Shown piece by piece: positions 21,018-32,919 of a stretch of 64,000 bases of DNA (within the stretch, counting starts at the first letter, position 1; each line of letters starts with the position of its first letter). Under the pieces are notes generated by a model. It was given only the letters and a program-made list of their open reading frames with translations, was not told where the DNA came from and did not search any database. A program made the translations under genes and the position numbers. Source of the stretch: Pseudevernia furfuracea (taxonomy: Eukaryota > Ascomycota > Lecanoromycetes > Lecanorales > Parmeliaceae); the NCBI GenBank assembly GCA_022315425.1, contig JAIUPT010000010.1, positions 124,001 to 188,000 of the forward strand, given 5' to 3'.

Positions 21018-24000
21018 TATTTGCCTTGCCTGCTCAACACCAAGGCCAGATTGTTCATGCTCGTCCTTGCCTGCTCAACACCAAGGCCAGATTGTTCGTG
21101 CTCGTCAGCGTATCAGGATGCTCCTTGCCCAGCACCGTTTCCGTCAACGCCAGTGCTTGTCGATGCATCTCTTCGGCCTTATCGTATTTGTCTTGGCTGC
21201 TCAACACCTCTGTCAGATTGTTCAACAAGGGAGGGTTTATCATGATTTTAAAGTGTGAAAGAATGTCATGGAATGTGCTTCGTCACCATGTCCATTACTT
21301 CGTGCGGCTCGAAAGATGGCGTTCTCGTCGATAAGCGACACATGTGGCTGGTACCACTGATCTTCTAGTGGAAACATATCATACACATCGAGATCTTTCT
21401 TTAGCTCTTTACTCTCGAATATTCATTTCAAAGCTCGAATCCCATATCGACTTATGATCTTCGAACGCTTTTCTGAGTTCAGCTTCTTTTGTAAGTGCTC
21501 GAGATATATTAAACATTATTGAATATCTAGTAAGTGATCTTGACGTGAAAAGTCTTATTGCTCCTGAACTTCGTGCAAGCTTGTTCAAGTTTTGAAGAAC
21601 TCTGATAAATGCTTTAATGATTACTATATGACTAGGGTTCTATGCTTTCTCCCTTCCTTTCAGTGCCCGCTGGTACATCTTCTCGACCTCAGCCATCTTG
21701 CCCTGATTCTTATAGAGAAGACCCAAGTTGTTGACGATGCTGAGTGTGAATATATGCTCAGGGCCCCATGCTTTCTCGTATCCCTTCAGTGCCCGCTGGT
21801 ACATCTTCTCGATCTTAGCCATCTTGCCCTGATCAGCATAGAGAAGGCCCAAGTTGTTGACGATGTCGAGTGTGAATATATGCTCAGAACCTTATACTTT
21901 CTCCCTTTCTTGCAGTGCCCGCTGATACATCTTCTCGGCCTTAGTCATCTTGCCCTGATCAGCATAGAGAAGACCCAAGTTGTTGATTGTATTTAATATG
22001 AATATAGTCTTATCTTCGAATCCCCATGCTTTCTCATATCCCTTCAGTGCCCGCTGATACATCTTCTCGGCCTCAGTCATCTTGCCCTGATCAGCATAGA
22101 GATTGCCCAAGTTGTTGACGATGTCGAGTGTGAATATATACTCAGAACCTCATGCTTTCTCCTTTTCCTCCAGTGCCCGCTGATACATCTTCTCGACCTC
22201 AGCCATCTTGCCCTAATTCGCATAGAGATTGCCCAAGTTGTTAACGATATCGAGTGTGAATATATGCTCAGAACCCCATGCTTTCTCCTTTCCCTTCAGT
22301 GCCCGCTGATACATCTTCTCGACCTCAGCTATCTTGCCCTGATCAGCATAGAGATCGCCCAGATTATGAAAAGCATTATCAATGTCTTGATCCTCGATTG
22401 CACTAGGAACATTGACGATAAAGAGTTGTTGTATATATCGATTTACATGAGGAAGCAAGCGCTGCTGCATCAGCCAATATTCTGACTCTGTTTGTTCAGA
22501 AGCAGCAAACCCAACGATCCTTATAGTCAGTATCATCAGCTCAAACTTGCCTCTACTGATAGATTCGCGACATCAATCGTGAACGACCGAGTGAATCGAA
22601 TAGCTCTCGGTGTCTTGATGTGATTCGACCAGTGAATAGACAAGCAGCTTCTTGATTATCCTTTTAAAGTCTATCTCACTACGAACAAGGTCTTGCAGTC
22701 AGATCGGGTCTTTGAAGCCTCGACTGCCGCGCTTCAACAGCTCAAACCATAGATCTTGATTGTCAAGATAGGTTCAAAGCTGAAGGAGCTTGACAGCTGT
22801 GGAATTGAATTGCTTGACGCGTTCGTATAAGATACTTCAAGTCGTTTGTACACTCCCATTCGCATAATCACGTAGTCGAGGTACGTCGACCTGAAGCTCT
22901 GACTAGGAGGTGTTGTAGAGCCGCAGATATCGCGCACAACTTGTTCTCGTCTCTTACATGTATCGATCGATCTGCACGAGAACTAACGAAAGCCCTTTTA
23001 ACCTTTTCAGAAGACTATCTATATCTAAACATCGATCAGTTCAAGTTCAATATGTGAAAGACGGTTATCGAAAGATAGAATTACTAGAAGTCGACTGAAG
23101 CTGAAGTGAATTGTTCATAAGGATTCGAAGAGCTTGTTTCGACTCAACCCTCGTCACCTTTGTCGTCGTCCCGAATGCTCCAAGATGGGGAAGGCGTGTG
23201 ATAATTAGTATAAAGCCTTGATCGGTAGCTGGGAGGGAGAACTCGATATTATACGTCTGGGGATCTTTTACTTCTGCATCGTAATCTCGATCGACGTTGT
23301 TCAAGACGATCAGTTATCGACAGTTGTCTTCGAGAGCTAGTCATCGTCGAATAGTATTCGCTTTTTCCGCTGTCTCTTGATCGTGTTCGATGACCCTAAC
23401 GGTTGATCTCTGTAGATCATCAATTCGTGCATATGCGACAAACGCTGTAAGGCTCTGGAAGAGCGTGTCTTTGCTGTTATTATTGAGTCATAGAATCGCA
23501 CTGTAGATCGCTTGATGTTTGCGGTAATATGTTATGACTAATTGCGTTTTATCGATATCATCAAGGTTATACAAGATATGGATCTTTCGCCCGTTCTGCG
23601 GGTCTGACGGCAGCAGAGAATGCTCTATCTGCTTCATCTCTGTATCTCGATCGATGAAATTGTCAGCGACGGGTAGACCGGTGAGATGGAATTGCATTCG
23701 GAAATCATCGTGTCCTATAGCAGGGTGTCTATCAGACTTGAACCATCACTGATCTGACATCGTCTATCAGAGGAAGTGGTCTATCTACCTGTCACACTAC
23801 CTACCTTGATCACGCCCCTTAATTAGTTGAGGCGATTCTTTCATCATCTTCTCGATCACTTCGCAGATCGTCTGAAAATCCTCTTTCTTCGATTTCTCGA
23901 ATTTGTTCATATTGAAGTGATCTCGCGAAAGGGAGTACTTCTCCGTTGACTCGCTCTGATCGAGACACTTCGAACTCTCGTCGATCACGAATTTCTTTGC

Positions 24001-24982
24001 TTCACATTAGCTGTGCACTGGATATGACTTTCTCTCGCATATCTGTATTCGGCTCCCACGGAGGATGACGTCAACGTTACTTGACTTTTGCTCGAAGAAG
24101 CAGACCACGTGAGCCTTGTTCTTCTCTTGCCTTGTCTCGAAGAAAAACGTCATCAGGTCCATCAGACTTTCGTTGCCGGGGGCGAGAATGTTCAGAACCG
24201 CCCTCTGGACCTGACCCTCCTCGTATTGACTCTGAGCAGCCTGGAGCATCTCACTTTGGTTCAGCCCGCTCGCTCCCCGAAAGGGTGTCCCGAAGAAGGC
24301 CATGTCTGTAGTGGACTTAAAGATACCGGGCCACTTAGAGTCGGATCGGTTCGCGTCGACAATAGCCTAGGCGCGGTCAACGGGGTCCTGTCCCCTCCAG
24401 CTTGATCACCTACCCTCAGCACCACCAGACCATCAAAGTAGTGCGTTATGAATATCAAAGAACGAAGTGAACAAGTCTATGCATCGATTAGCGTGATAAG
24501 CATTAAACATTGAGGAGCAGAATTATTATACTTTTCTAATTCGCTTGAGATTTAGAAGAAGACGTTGAGTTATCGTCGACGCTTTCTGACTGATTGCTTC
24601 CTCATCGAACCATTGAGATTCGTATTCGTATCTCATAATTCGTGCGTTTGGCACGATCGTGGGCAGCATATGTATATCTTTCAGTTAGTTAACGTAGTGT
24701 TTCTTTGGATCGCCCACATCGACCTTCTTGCATTAGGTATTATCGGGATGCGTGCCGATGTCGTGAATTGCGACGATACTAGGATCAAGCTGTTAGCGTC
24801 GGTCGATCAGGATTTTTAAGAAAGATGCTGGAATCGTACTCCACGGATGGTGCTGAATCAGCGTCCCGTGCGCCAGGTAGAGGCTCGTAGAGGACCTTGA
24901 TTCCGATGTCGTCATCTGTCACTGTTCGCACCTAGTCTTCATCAGTTCCCGTCCAGATGAGCAGTATGGCTTATCTTACCAT

Positions 24983-25819
24983 GGCGATGGTTCGAAGAGT
25001 GTCCTGCAGCTAGCTTGCGGTAGTCACGCTGACTGTTACCCAATAGCTTAGGTTAAGAGAGGGCGTCACTGTGACGAGAACGGTACTTTAGAGCCAAAGG
25101 ACCACAAATGGAGACTGATGGCAACAAGGAGTTCTGGTTATCGTGGTAGTTCATGCCGCTGAAAGTGAGCTTTCGGTTGCTTTTACTTCAGCCTCGCGAG
25201 CCAGCAGTCCCAAGGCGGCAACATAAGGCTGGAGCCGTATTAACCGTTTTAGTAAAGCTATACTAGGCCGGGAAGATCGCCTGGTTCTCCCGGACAGCGG
25301 CGCGACCCTTGACTCCATGGCGACGGCAACTCAGAAATTAGCCCTGCGGGCTATGAATATACGTGGAAAATTGTACCTGGCCTTGAACTAATTCAAACTC
25401 TTCAGCTTCAGACATCTTCACACGCTTTTTGGATTGAGGCGATCCCATGTCCTTATCGCTTACGCATGAGCGGAGCCGTTTACGAGGCCATGACGAGGTG
25501 AAAGAGGCAGCCACCGAATCATACATAGTTATTATAAGAATGAGGCCGGAAAAGACCTGGGAAAAAGGAGGAAAGAACAAACAAGGCGGTGAAACACTTA
25601 ACGCTTGAGTGGCCCCAGCAGGTCATCGATATCCCAGTGAGTGATCCGAACGACGAAGTCACAATATTTAGCGATATTCGAAGGCGTTGACTTGAACACA
25701 GAGGCCGATGACAAAGGCTGTTTCCTTTTCATGATGTCGTCGCAGTGAAGGAAGTAAAGGTGAATATCTTCAACACTACATAGATGGAAACTCACAATCA
25801 ATATTATTAGTTCCGCTTT
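24983..25819. other. Upstream region of NLR 1, no confident gene
   Basis: A short minus-strand frame with an ATG near 25526 encodes a basic Ser-rich stretch ending at a possible donor near 25375, but no second exon is evident. Another at 25729-25598 encodes 44 residues (MKRKQPLSSASVFKSTPSNI start) of unknown kind. I do not call either as a gene. Confidence 0.35.
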
Positions 25820-26527
25820 GTGCACTCATACGGAGATCAACCTGTCGTCCTCGTTAAATATATTGAGAAACAGACAGAGCAACGGCGGCAAGAGTTGAAG
25901 AGTTCGTCACAAGAACTTGAGATTTTTATTGATAGAATTACCAATTTCGAAGAAGTACAATTTCCTTCCTCCTGCTATTTTGACACCGCGACTGGTACAT
26001 ACAATCACAAGAACTCTCAGTGTCCCGTCAACAAAAACCTCGCTTCGACATTCACATGTCTTTTCGAAGACTTCGATAACGCTCAACATAATTCACGCAA
26101 ACTCGAACTCCGACAACTTTTGACGTTGTGCTTCCACAACCGTGAATATGCCAAAGAACAGTACATATTGAGCGGACTTGCTCAGGAATCTAGCATTTCC
26201 AAATACTCGTAAGCTTTTTTTCATCGCCTCAGAGGTAGCGCATATGTTTCAATCAATCATATCTAAGTTAACATCGAAGCTATATTGGCCAGGGTCCTTC
26301 GGCATCTCCACAGGCCACGCGTTGGAGATCTCGAGCTTTCAGGGCTCTACGTTGAGGAAGGTTATATAAACAATAGCTACCGCCTAGTCTCAGCAACCAT
26401 TGTTCTCTTCATTGGGACCACCGTGGTACGTTGGGAGCTACATACTGGAGATTGGAACACTGCTTTTGCCTTGGGGAGCTTTTTGGTTGGGATGATCACT
26501 GCCATTGCAACCTTGAGGCATTTGTGA
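25820..26527 (+). CDS. Hypothetical protein fragment, possible C-terminal membrane segment
   Basis: An open frame at 25820-26212 lacks an ATG at its start and looks like an internal exon, possibly after an acceptor at about 25811. It encodes a helical, charged region (KYIEKQTEQRRQELKSSSQE). A GTAAGC donor at its end could lead to a downstream frame ending at 26527, which encodes ISSFQGSTL/DLELSGLYVEEGY-type sequence and two hydrophobic helices. This layout resembles fungal proteins with a C-terminal membrane anchor, but the joins are uncertain and I cannot name a family. Confidence 0.3.
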
Positions 26528-26549
26528 CATCGTCACGAGGAGCATTGCA

Positions 26550-27086
26550 CTACAATCTGCCTTGATCAAGAATGCTTTGGGAGGAATGATAAAGGATTGA
26601 GCATGCGGAGAGAACCGGGTTGAGGTAAAGGAACAGAGGCTTGATGAATGATGATGGACTTGGTGCAGGTGGCAACAATACTGAAGGAAAGGAGCGAAAG
26701 TCACAGTTAAAGCAATGAACGCTAAGAGCAGAGAAGCCGTCATTAGGAGGAAGGAGAGACACGTAGCCTCGTGAAACGCCCTTTCTGCTTCTAATGTAAT
26801 CACCCGTCAGCTTCGCTAAGTGTTTCCGTTTCTGCGAGTAGGATGTTTCGATGATGAGGGTAGGATACTGGGAGTCAGCGTGCGCAAAGGAGGCGTTCGG
26901 GGATCGCTTCGGATATCTTTCGTTAGTTGGTCGGTGTCCGTAGAGGGTTATATCGGAGGTTGCTTCTGATCTAACGAAATTGATGACAGTTGCAATATTG
27001 ATTTCGGTATCAGCGATGGCTTGAAGCTGAGACTGTATTTCCTGAACAACTAATTGCGTGAATAAATCGTGGATTGTGGTTGGCAT
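26550..27086 (-). CDS. PD-(D/E)XK-like nuclease-fold protein, probably truncated
   Basis: The ATG at 27086 opens a frame of 178 codons (MPTTIHDLFTQLVVQEIQSQ). Residues about 60-100 carry RSPNASFAHADSQYPTLIIE followed by TSYSQKRKHL, the pattern of the restriction-endonuclease-like fungal family in which PDxSF...YP.lvIE..ySQ supplies the PD-(D/E)XK core. Here the first Asp is Asn, which would weaken metal binding. After KGVSRG the sequence turns into non-homologous hydrophobic sequence, so the real C-terminus is probably lost by a frame break or a missed intron. Cargo of the element. The family is known from sequence style only. Confidence 0.45.
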   Translation of the reverse strand: MPTTIHDLFTQLVVQEIQSQLQAIADTEINIATVINFVRSEATSDITLYGHRPTNERYPKRSPNASFAHADSQYPTLIIETSYSQKRKHLAKLTGDYIRSRKGVSRGYVSLLPPNDGFSALSVHCFNCDFRSFPSVLLPPAPSPSSFIKPLFLYLNPVLSACSILYHSSQSILDQGRL

Positions 27087-27716
27087 CCTGCTGGTGAGTG
27101 TTGAGCAAAAAGGGCGAACATTGACTTGCTTTCGTCGTCATCAGTACTTGAATTTTACAATAGTAGGAAAACTTACTCGTGTCTTGAAAGGTAGCCTCCG
27201 CAAAGCTCGAAGTTGTCTTATATTTTCTTCAAGGGGTCTCCTTTTAATGGGAAATGGATGATATCATCCACGGCTTCTTGCATTGGCGCTGCAATAAGCC
27301 GTGAATACGAGAAATCGTGGATGCAAGGAGCAGTGGATGCAAGAAGCCCGAATGACATCGCATACGAAACGCAATGCAGTGAGTCGCAAAACGTGGTCGC
27401 ATCAACCAAACACACTGTGATATCTGCCGAGCATCGTTCGAAGGGGTGTGTTGGCGCTTGGAGACGTAACTTGCACACAAAACCAGTACGAACATCACCG
27501 TTATGCCTTACTCTGCTGTCGTCTGCGAGATCCCCCTTTCTTATATCGTCTCCTAAGCGCGAAAACTCACTCGTCAACGGTCATGTCAACAAGTAACGAT
27601 ACTAGACTCAACACAAGGAAGGTCATACACGCTAGCGCAACGATAACAAACCACCGACAGGCATATCAGAAAGGTTGTCATTGATCATTTGTCAACGTTT
27701 CGACACCGAGCTCGAC
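27087..27716. other. No confident gene
   Basis: Overlapping frames on both strands (27213-27596 + and 27577-27218 -) have no recognisable domain. The minus strand has a short MTVDE start followed by a GTGAGT donor near 27580, but no supported continuation. Confidence 0.35.
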
Positions 27717-28607
27717 CTACATAACACTCAAGACGATAGAAAGAATATCGAAGATGAACAGCAGAGGACCGTAGAAGCGAGCGAAGAAAGCACCATACTG
27801 TCCGTGGACACGCTCGTATTGAAACTTTCTAATTAGGAATTTGGCATAGAGGTTGAGCCTTGTGAACCGGAGCTCTCCGTAATGATATCTTTTCGATATA
27901 ACGTCATCACTGATGTCTAAGAAGGCTTTCGAAAAAGCGTAGAAGTCGGTCCACGTGATGTCAGATAATAGGAGCCGCGTCTCATGACGAGCGATCTCGA
28001 AGTTCGACTCGTGCTGAATGAGATAGTAATAGGTTCTCAGGAAGCCCAAGACCGACATCCGTATCCTCGTACAGATCTCCTGCTCTTCCTCACTGCTTTC
28101 CCAAAGTGTAGATTTTTCATTTGACATATGTTCCGACCAGAAGGTATATGAGAGAAGGTATCTCGGCAATGGCTTAATGAATATTCGGTCGTATATCCAC
28201 ACTAGATGTAGCCGTGGGTCTTCCGTCACAATTATCTCTCGCCCTTTCACCTTCTGCTGATGTAGCGAGAAGATATTGCTGCTCGACTGCGTCGACATAA
28301 TCCACAAGTGTCGGGCCATACGCTCCAGATCGACAGCCCATAGCTCTCGATAGAGAAAACTGCGGAGTTGTGTCGCATCCTGTAAAGATATCCGCGGATG
28401 TCCTGAAAGGGTTCGAGAACACGGTGGTTGAGAAGTCGTGGCATCTTTGTTGAGCTGACTCTTTTCGGTAAAGGGCACCAAAAGAGTCCTTGTCGGAGAC
28501 ATCATAAAACCTGACGTTACGTATCTCGATGGGAGCCAATTTTTCACACCGGCATTACCAAGGTCGAAAATCGGATGCTCTTCAGGTTGGATAAACCTTA
28601 GGCGCAA
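27717..28607 (-). CDS. DUF6601-like membrane protein, 5' end missing or in another exon
   Basis: A 296-codon frame opens on TTG (28607), directly after a TAG that could be a splice acceptor, so the first exon is not identified. The product matches the style of the fungal DUF6601 family: a LHLVWIYDRIFIKPLPRYLL block, a region with FLRTYYYLIQHESNFEIA, then HYGELRFTRLNLYAKF and a hydrophobic C-terminal helix (FARFYGPLLFIFDILSIVL). Such proteins are predicted membrane proteins of unknown function, often near incompatibility-type genes. It lies between the two NLRs and is uninterrupted, in contrast to its neighbours. The family name rests on motif recall and needs a profile search. Confidence 0.55.
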   Translation of the reverse strand: MRLRFIQPEEHPIFDLGNAGVKNWLPSRYVTSGFMMSPTRTLLVPFTEKSQLNKDATTSQPPCSRTLSGHPRISLQDATQLRSFLYRELWAVDLERMARHLWIMSTQSSSNIFSLHQQKVKGREIIVTEDPRLHLVWIYDRIFIKPLPRYLLSYTFWSEHMSNEKSTLWESSEEEQEICTRIRMSVLGFLRTYYYLIQHESNFEIARHETRLLLSDITWTDFYAFSKAFLDISDDVISKRYHYGELRFTRLNLYAKFLIRKFQYERVHGQYGAFFARFYGPLLFIFDILSIVLSVM

Positions 28608-28818
28608 TACTAGCTAGTGGCCCAGCTAGCCCCGCCCATCCCCGATACTTCGCCTAGAGGCGGGCCAAGACTGCTTCCTCAGCCCGCCACTAATGAGGCT
28701 GAGGGACAGACAATTCTACACTTGCCATACTTCGAGAGCAGCTTAGGCCTGGTCCGTATTCATTATTGATAAGCCAAGGCTATGAGCTACATGTGCAGCG
28801 CTTTCGTCTTTACTCACT
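28608..28818. promoter_or_regulatory. Divergent intergenic region between DUF6601-like gene and NLR 2
   Basis: About 200 bp, with a GC-rich segment near 28625-28720. It must contain the NLR 2 promoter and probably the missing first exon of the DUF6601-like gene. No clear motif. Confidence 0.35.
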
Positions 28819-31800
28819 ATGGTAACATACGCGATACGGCTCTGCCCAACAAAGACTGACCAAAGGTAGGTGCGAAAAGTGACTGAGGACGATATTGGGC
28901 TCAAGGTCCTTTATGAGCCTCGCTCTGACACCCAGGATGCTGATCCAGCATCATCATTGGTGGAGTAAGATTCCCAGAACTCTTCACTAAGAGCTTGTCC
29001 TACAGGCACTGACAACCTGACTGTAGTATTGTCGCAATCCACGGGATCGGCGCCCACCCCGACGACACCTGGTGTAAAAAGCTGGATGCAGAAGGCACTG
29101 GAGAACGCTATATAAATTGGCTCAGTGACCCAGACATGTTGCCAGCAGTGGTGCCGCGAGCTAGGATCATGCGGTACGGATACGAATCACAATGGTTCGG
29201 CGACGATGCGATCCGCCAGAAGGCCTCGACCGTGGCTCAACGTCTCCTTCTGAGCCTCCAGCGCAGGAGAAAGGTATAGCCCCTGTCTCTATCAGTGGTT
29301 CATTGAAGCACTTACCTAGGAATAGGAAAATCTTTGTCGGCCTCTGATCTTCATCGCGCATTGTTTTGGGGGACTGGTGATTCTTAAGGTCCGTTCTACC
29401 TCAGAAGCGAACAGATTCTTGTTAACAAAGTGTAGGCTATTGTGGTCGCGAAACGGTTCGGCGATAAACGGCTAGACATCTACAGGTCGACCACTGGCAT
29501 GTTATTCTTTGGTACGTCTTTTCGCGGTGCTGGTGGACTGAGCCAGGCTGGGATACTTCGGGCGATAGAAAGTCAGTACAAAGAGGAACAGATTCAAGGG
29601 TTCAATCTGAACATTCTGGCGCCGGGGAACGAGACCTTAATGGATTTGATGGATGATTTCTCCGAGACTAGGAAAGAGAGGAACCTAGCTCGCGTGGTCT
29701 GCTTCTTCGAACAGAAGCCCAGCAACGTGAGTGCGATATATAAGGGATCACGGCTTCAAGTCAGTGAATTAATCTTTCTACAGATGAGGCTGACGATATA
29801 TAGCAATTCGTGGTGGATGAAACTTCAGGATGCTTGGATCAAAGCGAATCGACGGAGAAATACTCTCTTTCTCGAGATTATTTTAACATGAACAAGTTTG
29901 GAAAGCGTGAAGAAGAAGATTTTGAGATGATATGCGAGGTAATTGAAAAGATGGTAGAGCAGGCACCTGCGCTCGTGGTGGCGCGCGATCAAGATAGGTT
30001 GGGAGCATATTAGGTTCGTAGGTTGTCGCCCCGAAGCTACTTCCGTTTCGTATATAAATCTTTTATTATATCTATGACTATTTAAGGCTGATTGATTTCA
30101 TCTCATAGAAGGCGACAATTTTCAAATCGAGTTCTACTTTACTGGGTTACCGATTATTAGTTATTTCGTCGATCGAGATCCCGAAATGATAGAGATTGAA
30201 TAGAATCTCCTTCCAATGAGTACACCAAACGGACGGAAGATACATATTCTTCATGGCCTTGACGGGATTGGGAAAACGCAGCTGGCTCTCGCGTATATCA
30301 GGAAACATCAAGAAACCTACAGCGCGATACTATGACTAAATGGTAACAGTAAAGACACGCTCTTGCAAAGCCTTGCCGCGTTTGAAAAGCGTATACCCAC
30401 CGACCGTTCACAGAAACCTTTAGTCGGCAGGACTTTACATGCTTCGGACGTGAAAGCGAAAGCAAGTGCTGTTCTGAGATGGCTTGCTCTAAGAGGAAAT
30501 CGTCAATGACTTATGATCATTGATAATATCGATCGAAAATGTCAGCCGAATAACAAGAACCCATAGGCTTACGACGTGTCATCGTTCTTTTCACTCGCTA
30601 ACCATGGCTCTCTATTGATTATCACTCGCCTTTCTTCTCTGGGAGAAGTCGGAATATCGATCGAAGTGAGAAGGCTGACTCTTGAGCAAGCTCTCGAGCT
30701 TCTCTGTAGTCGCTCGAGCCTGGTACGATCTTCAAGAGATGCGATATACCTCGTTACGAGTCCTCAAAGCGTGCAAAGTTAATCAGCTATTAGATCTAAA
30801 CAAGCTGGCGAAAAGGTTAGACTGTCTTCCCTTGACTCTCGTTCAGGCTGGTAAGTATATACGCGAGACCGGCACGAGCTGTCCGAAGTACGTGCAGCTA
30901 TATGAAACCTCGTGGTTCAGACTACTAGCGAAGACTCCTCACCTCCGTGACTACGCAAACGAATCTATTCAGACGACGTGGATGATCTTCTACGATCGCA
31001 TCAGACAAGATAATTCATCGGCGGCAAAGTTCCTTCAGCTATGAACATATCTCGATTATCAGAATGTGTGATATGAGCTGCTCTCTTGCGGAAGGCACAA
31101 CTTTCACGAGTCCTGACTTAAAGATCTGATCCAGAACGAAGTCAGCTTTTAGAGAGATATGAGGGCATTACTTGTCTACTCTTTAATCGAGTCGTATGAG
31201 CGTATTGAGAACTACTCGATTTATTCGATGGTTCACGACTGGTGCACGGAGTCTATTAGTCGCGACCAGGTGAATATTATCATACTGGCTTCTACTATCG
31301 TCGATTCTGCGATGCCTAGTCAGTTCGAACCGAAGTACTGGCTCACACAGCAGCGACTACTTCCCCACGCAGATCGATGTATACGATTTCTTTAGAAGTT
31401 AAATACTCAAGATGAAACTGGATTTTCCGGATCTGATGATGCTTTTCATAATCTGGGCAATCTCTATGCTGATTAGGGCAAGATGGCTGAGGTCGAGAAG
31501 ATATATCAGCGGGCACTGGAGGGATACGAGAAAGCATGGGGCTCTGAGTATACATCCACACTCGACATCGTCAACAACTTGGCTGTTCTCTATGCTGATC
31601 AGGGCAAGATGGCTGAGACTGAGAAGATGTATCAGCGGGCACTGAAGGGAAAGGAGAAAGCATGGGACTCTAAGCATACATTCACACTCGACACCGTCAA
31701 CAACTTGGGCAACCTCTATGCGAATTAGGGCAAGATGACTGAGGCCGAGAAGATGTACCAGCGGGCACTGGAGGGAAACGAGAAAGCATGGGGTTCTGAG

Positions 31801-32919
31801 TATATATTCACACTCGACACCGTCAACAACTTGGGCAACCTCTATAAGAATCAGGACAAGATGGCTGAGGTCGAGAAGATGTACCAGCGGGCACTGAAGG
31901 GATACGAGAAAGCATGGGGCTCTGAGCATACATTCACACTCGACATCGTCAACAACTTGACTGTTCTCTATGCTGATTAGGGCAAGATGGCTGAGGCCGA
32001 GAAGATGTACGAGCGGGCACTGAAGGGATACGAGAAAGCATGGGGTCCTGCGCATATATTCACACTCGATATCGTCAACAACTTGACTGTTCTCTATGCT
32101 GATCAGGACAAGATGGCTGAGGTCGAGAAGATGTACGAGCGAACACTGAAGGGATACGAGAAAGCATAGGGTCCTGCGCATACATTCACACTCGACATCG
32201 TCAACAACTTAACTGTTCTCTATGCTGATCAGGGCAAGATGACTGAGACCGAGAAGATGTATCAGCGGGCACTGAAGGGAAAGAAGAAAGCATAAGATTC
32301 TGAGCATATATTCACACTCGATATCGTCAACAACTTGAGCAACCTCTATAAGAATCAGAACAAGATGACTGAGGTCGAGAAGATATATCAGCGGGCACTG
32401 AAGGGAAAGAAGAAAGCATGGGATTCTAAGCATACATTCACACTCGACATCGTCAACAACTTGAGCAACCTCTATAAGAATTAGGGCAAGATGACTGAGG
32501 TCGAGAAGATGTATCAGCGGGCACTGAAGGGATACGAGAAAGCATAAGACTCTGAGCATATATTCACACTCGACATCGTCAACAACTTGACTGTTCTCTA
32601 TGCTGATTAGGGCAAGATGACTAAGGCCGAGAAGATGTACGAGCGGGCACTGAAGGGATACGAGAAAGCATGGGGTCCTGAGCATATATTCACACTCGAT
32701 ACAATCAACAACTTGGGTCTTCTCTATGCTGATCAGGGCAAGATGGCTGAGGTCGAGAAGATGTACCAGCGGGCACTGGAGGGATACGAGAAAGCAAGGG
32801 GCCCTGAGCCTATATTCACACCGTCAGCAACTAGGGCGTTCTTTACAAAGCTCAGAGCACGATGGCGGAGACGGATGAACAAAGGAAATCGTAGGCCCCA
32901 GTTATACATTAGTTGTTAG
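28819..32919 (+). pseudogene. NLR-like gene 2 (SesB-like hydrolase / NB-ARC / TPR), RIP-damaged
   Basis: The ATG at 28819-28821 is followed directly by an intron (28822-28869), then VRKVTEDDIGLKVLYEP, a second intron (about 28966-29028) and the hydrolase start VAIHGIGAHPDDTWC. The hydrolase elbow reads AHCFGGLVI, with Cys where Ser is usual; later motifs include FFGTSFRGAGGL and ILAPGNETLMDL. NB-ARC follows: P-loop GLDGIGKTQLALAY near 30250-30300, Walker B LMIIDNID, and LLIITRL. About 11 TPR units of 126 bp (31459-32810) end the gene. In-frame stops include a TGA after SAIL and TAG codons inside TPR units, mostly CAG to TAG. NLRs of this class act in non-self recognition. It faces NLR 1 head-to-head; the two share architecture and intron positions, so they are likely paralogues. 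Confidence 0.75.
31459..32810 (+). repeat. TPR-encoding tandem array, about 11 units of 126 bp
   Basis: Each unit encodes one 42-residue TPR of the kinesin-light-chain type, with AEKMYQRALKGYEKAWGPEH and TLDIVNNLGNLY-like segments. Units are very similar at the DNA level, differing mostly by transitions; several carry TAG at the CAG position of YADQGKM. Confidence 0.85.

Larger units (their letters stand above)
19030..24982 (-). pseudogene. NLR-like gene 1 (SesB-like hydrolase / NB-ARC / TPR), RIP-damaged and split by a pogo element
   Basis: The ATG at 24982-24980 is followed at once by an intron (24979-24932), then VRTVTDDDIGIKVLYEP as in NLR 2. Next come an alpha/beta-hydrolase (SesB-like) region (FFGTPFRGASGL, ILAPGNESLMDL), an NB-ARC region whose P-loop has decayed to LDDIDKT, and 42-residue TPR units (YADQGKMxxxEKMYQRALKG) from about 22380 down to 21640. 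More TPR-like units (KAEEMHRQALAL) lie at 21243-21055 and continue at about 19100-19030 beyond the nested pogo element. Stops and frame breaks occur throughout. In NLRs of this type the NB-ARC domain is a nucleotide switch, the TPRs sense, and the N-terminal domain acts as effector; heterokaryon incompatibility is a known role of the class. No full-length product is possible from this copy. Confidence 0.75.

Noticed and set aside
31399..32685. Long minus-strand frames (HLLDLSHLALI-type repeats) over the TPR array
   Set aside because: They are the antisense reading of the 126-bp TPR repeats of NLR 2.
31459..32810. CRISPR-like array
   Set aside because: Units are contiguous 126-bp coding repeats without unique spacers, and the organism is a fungus.
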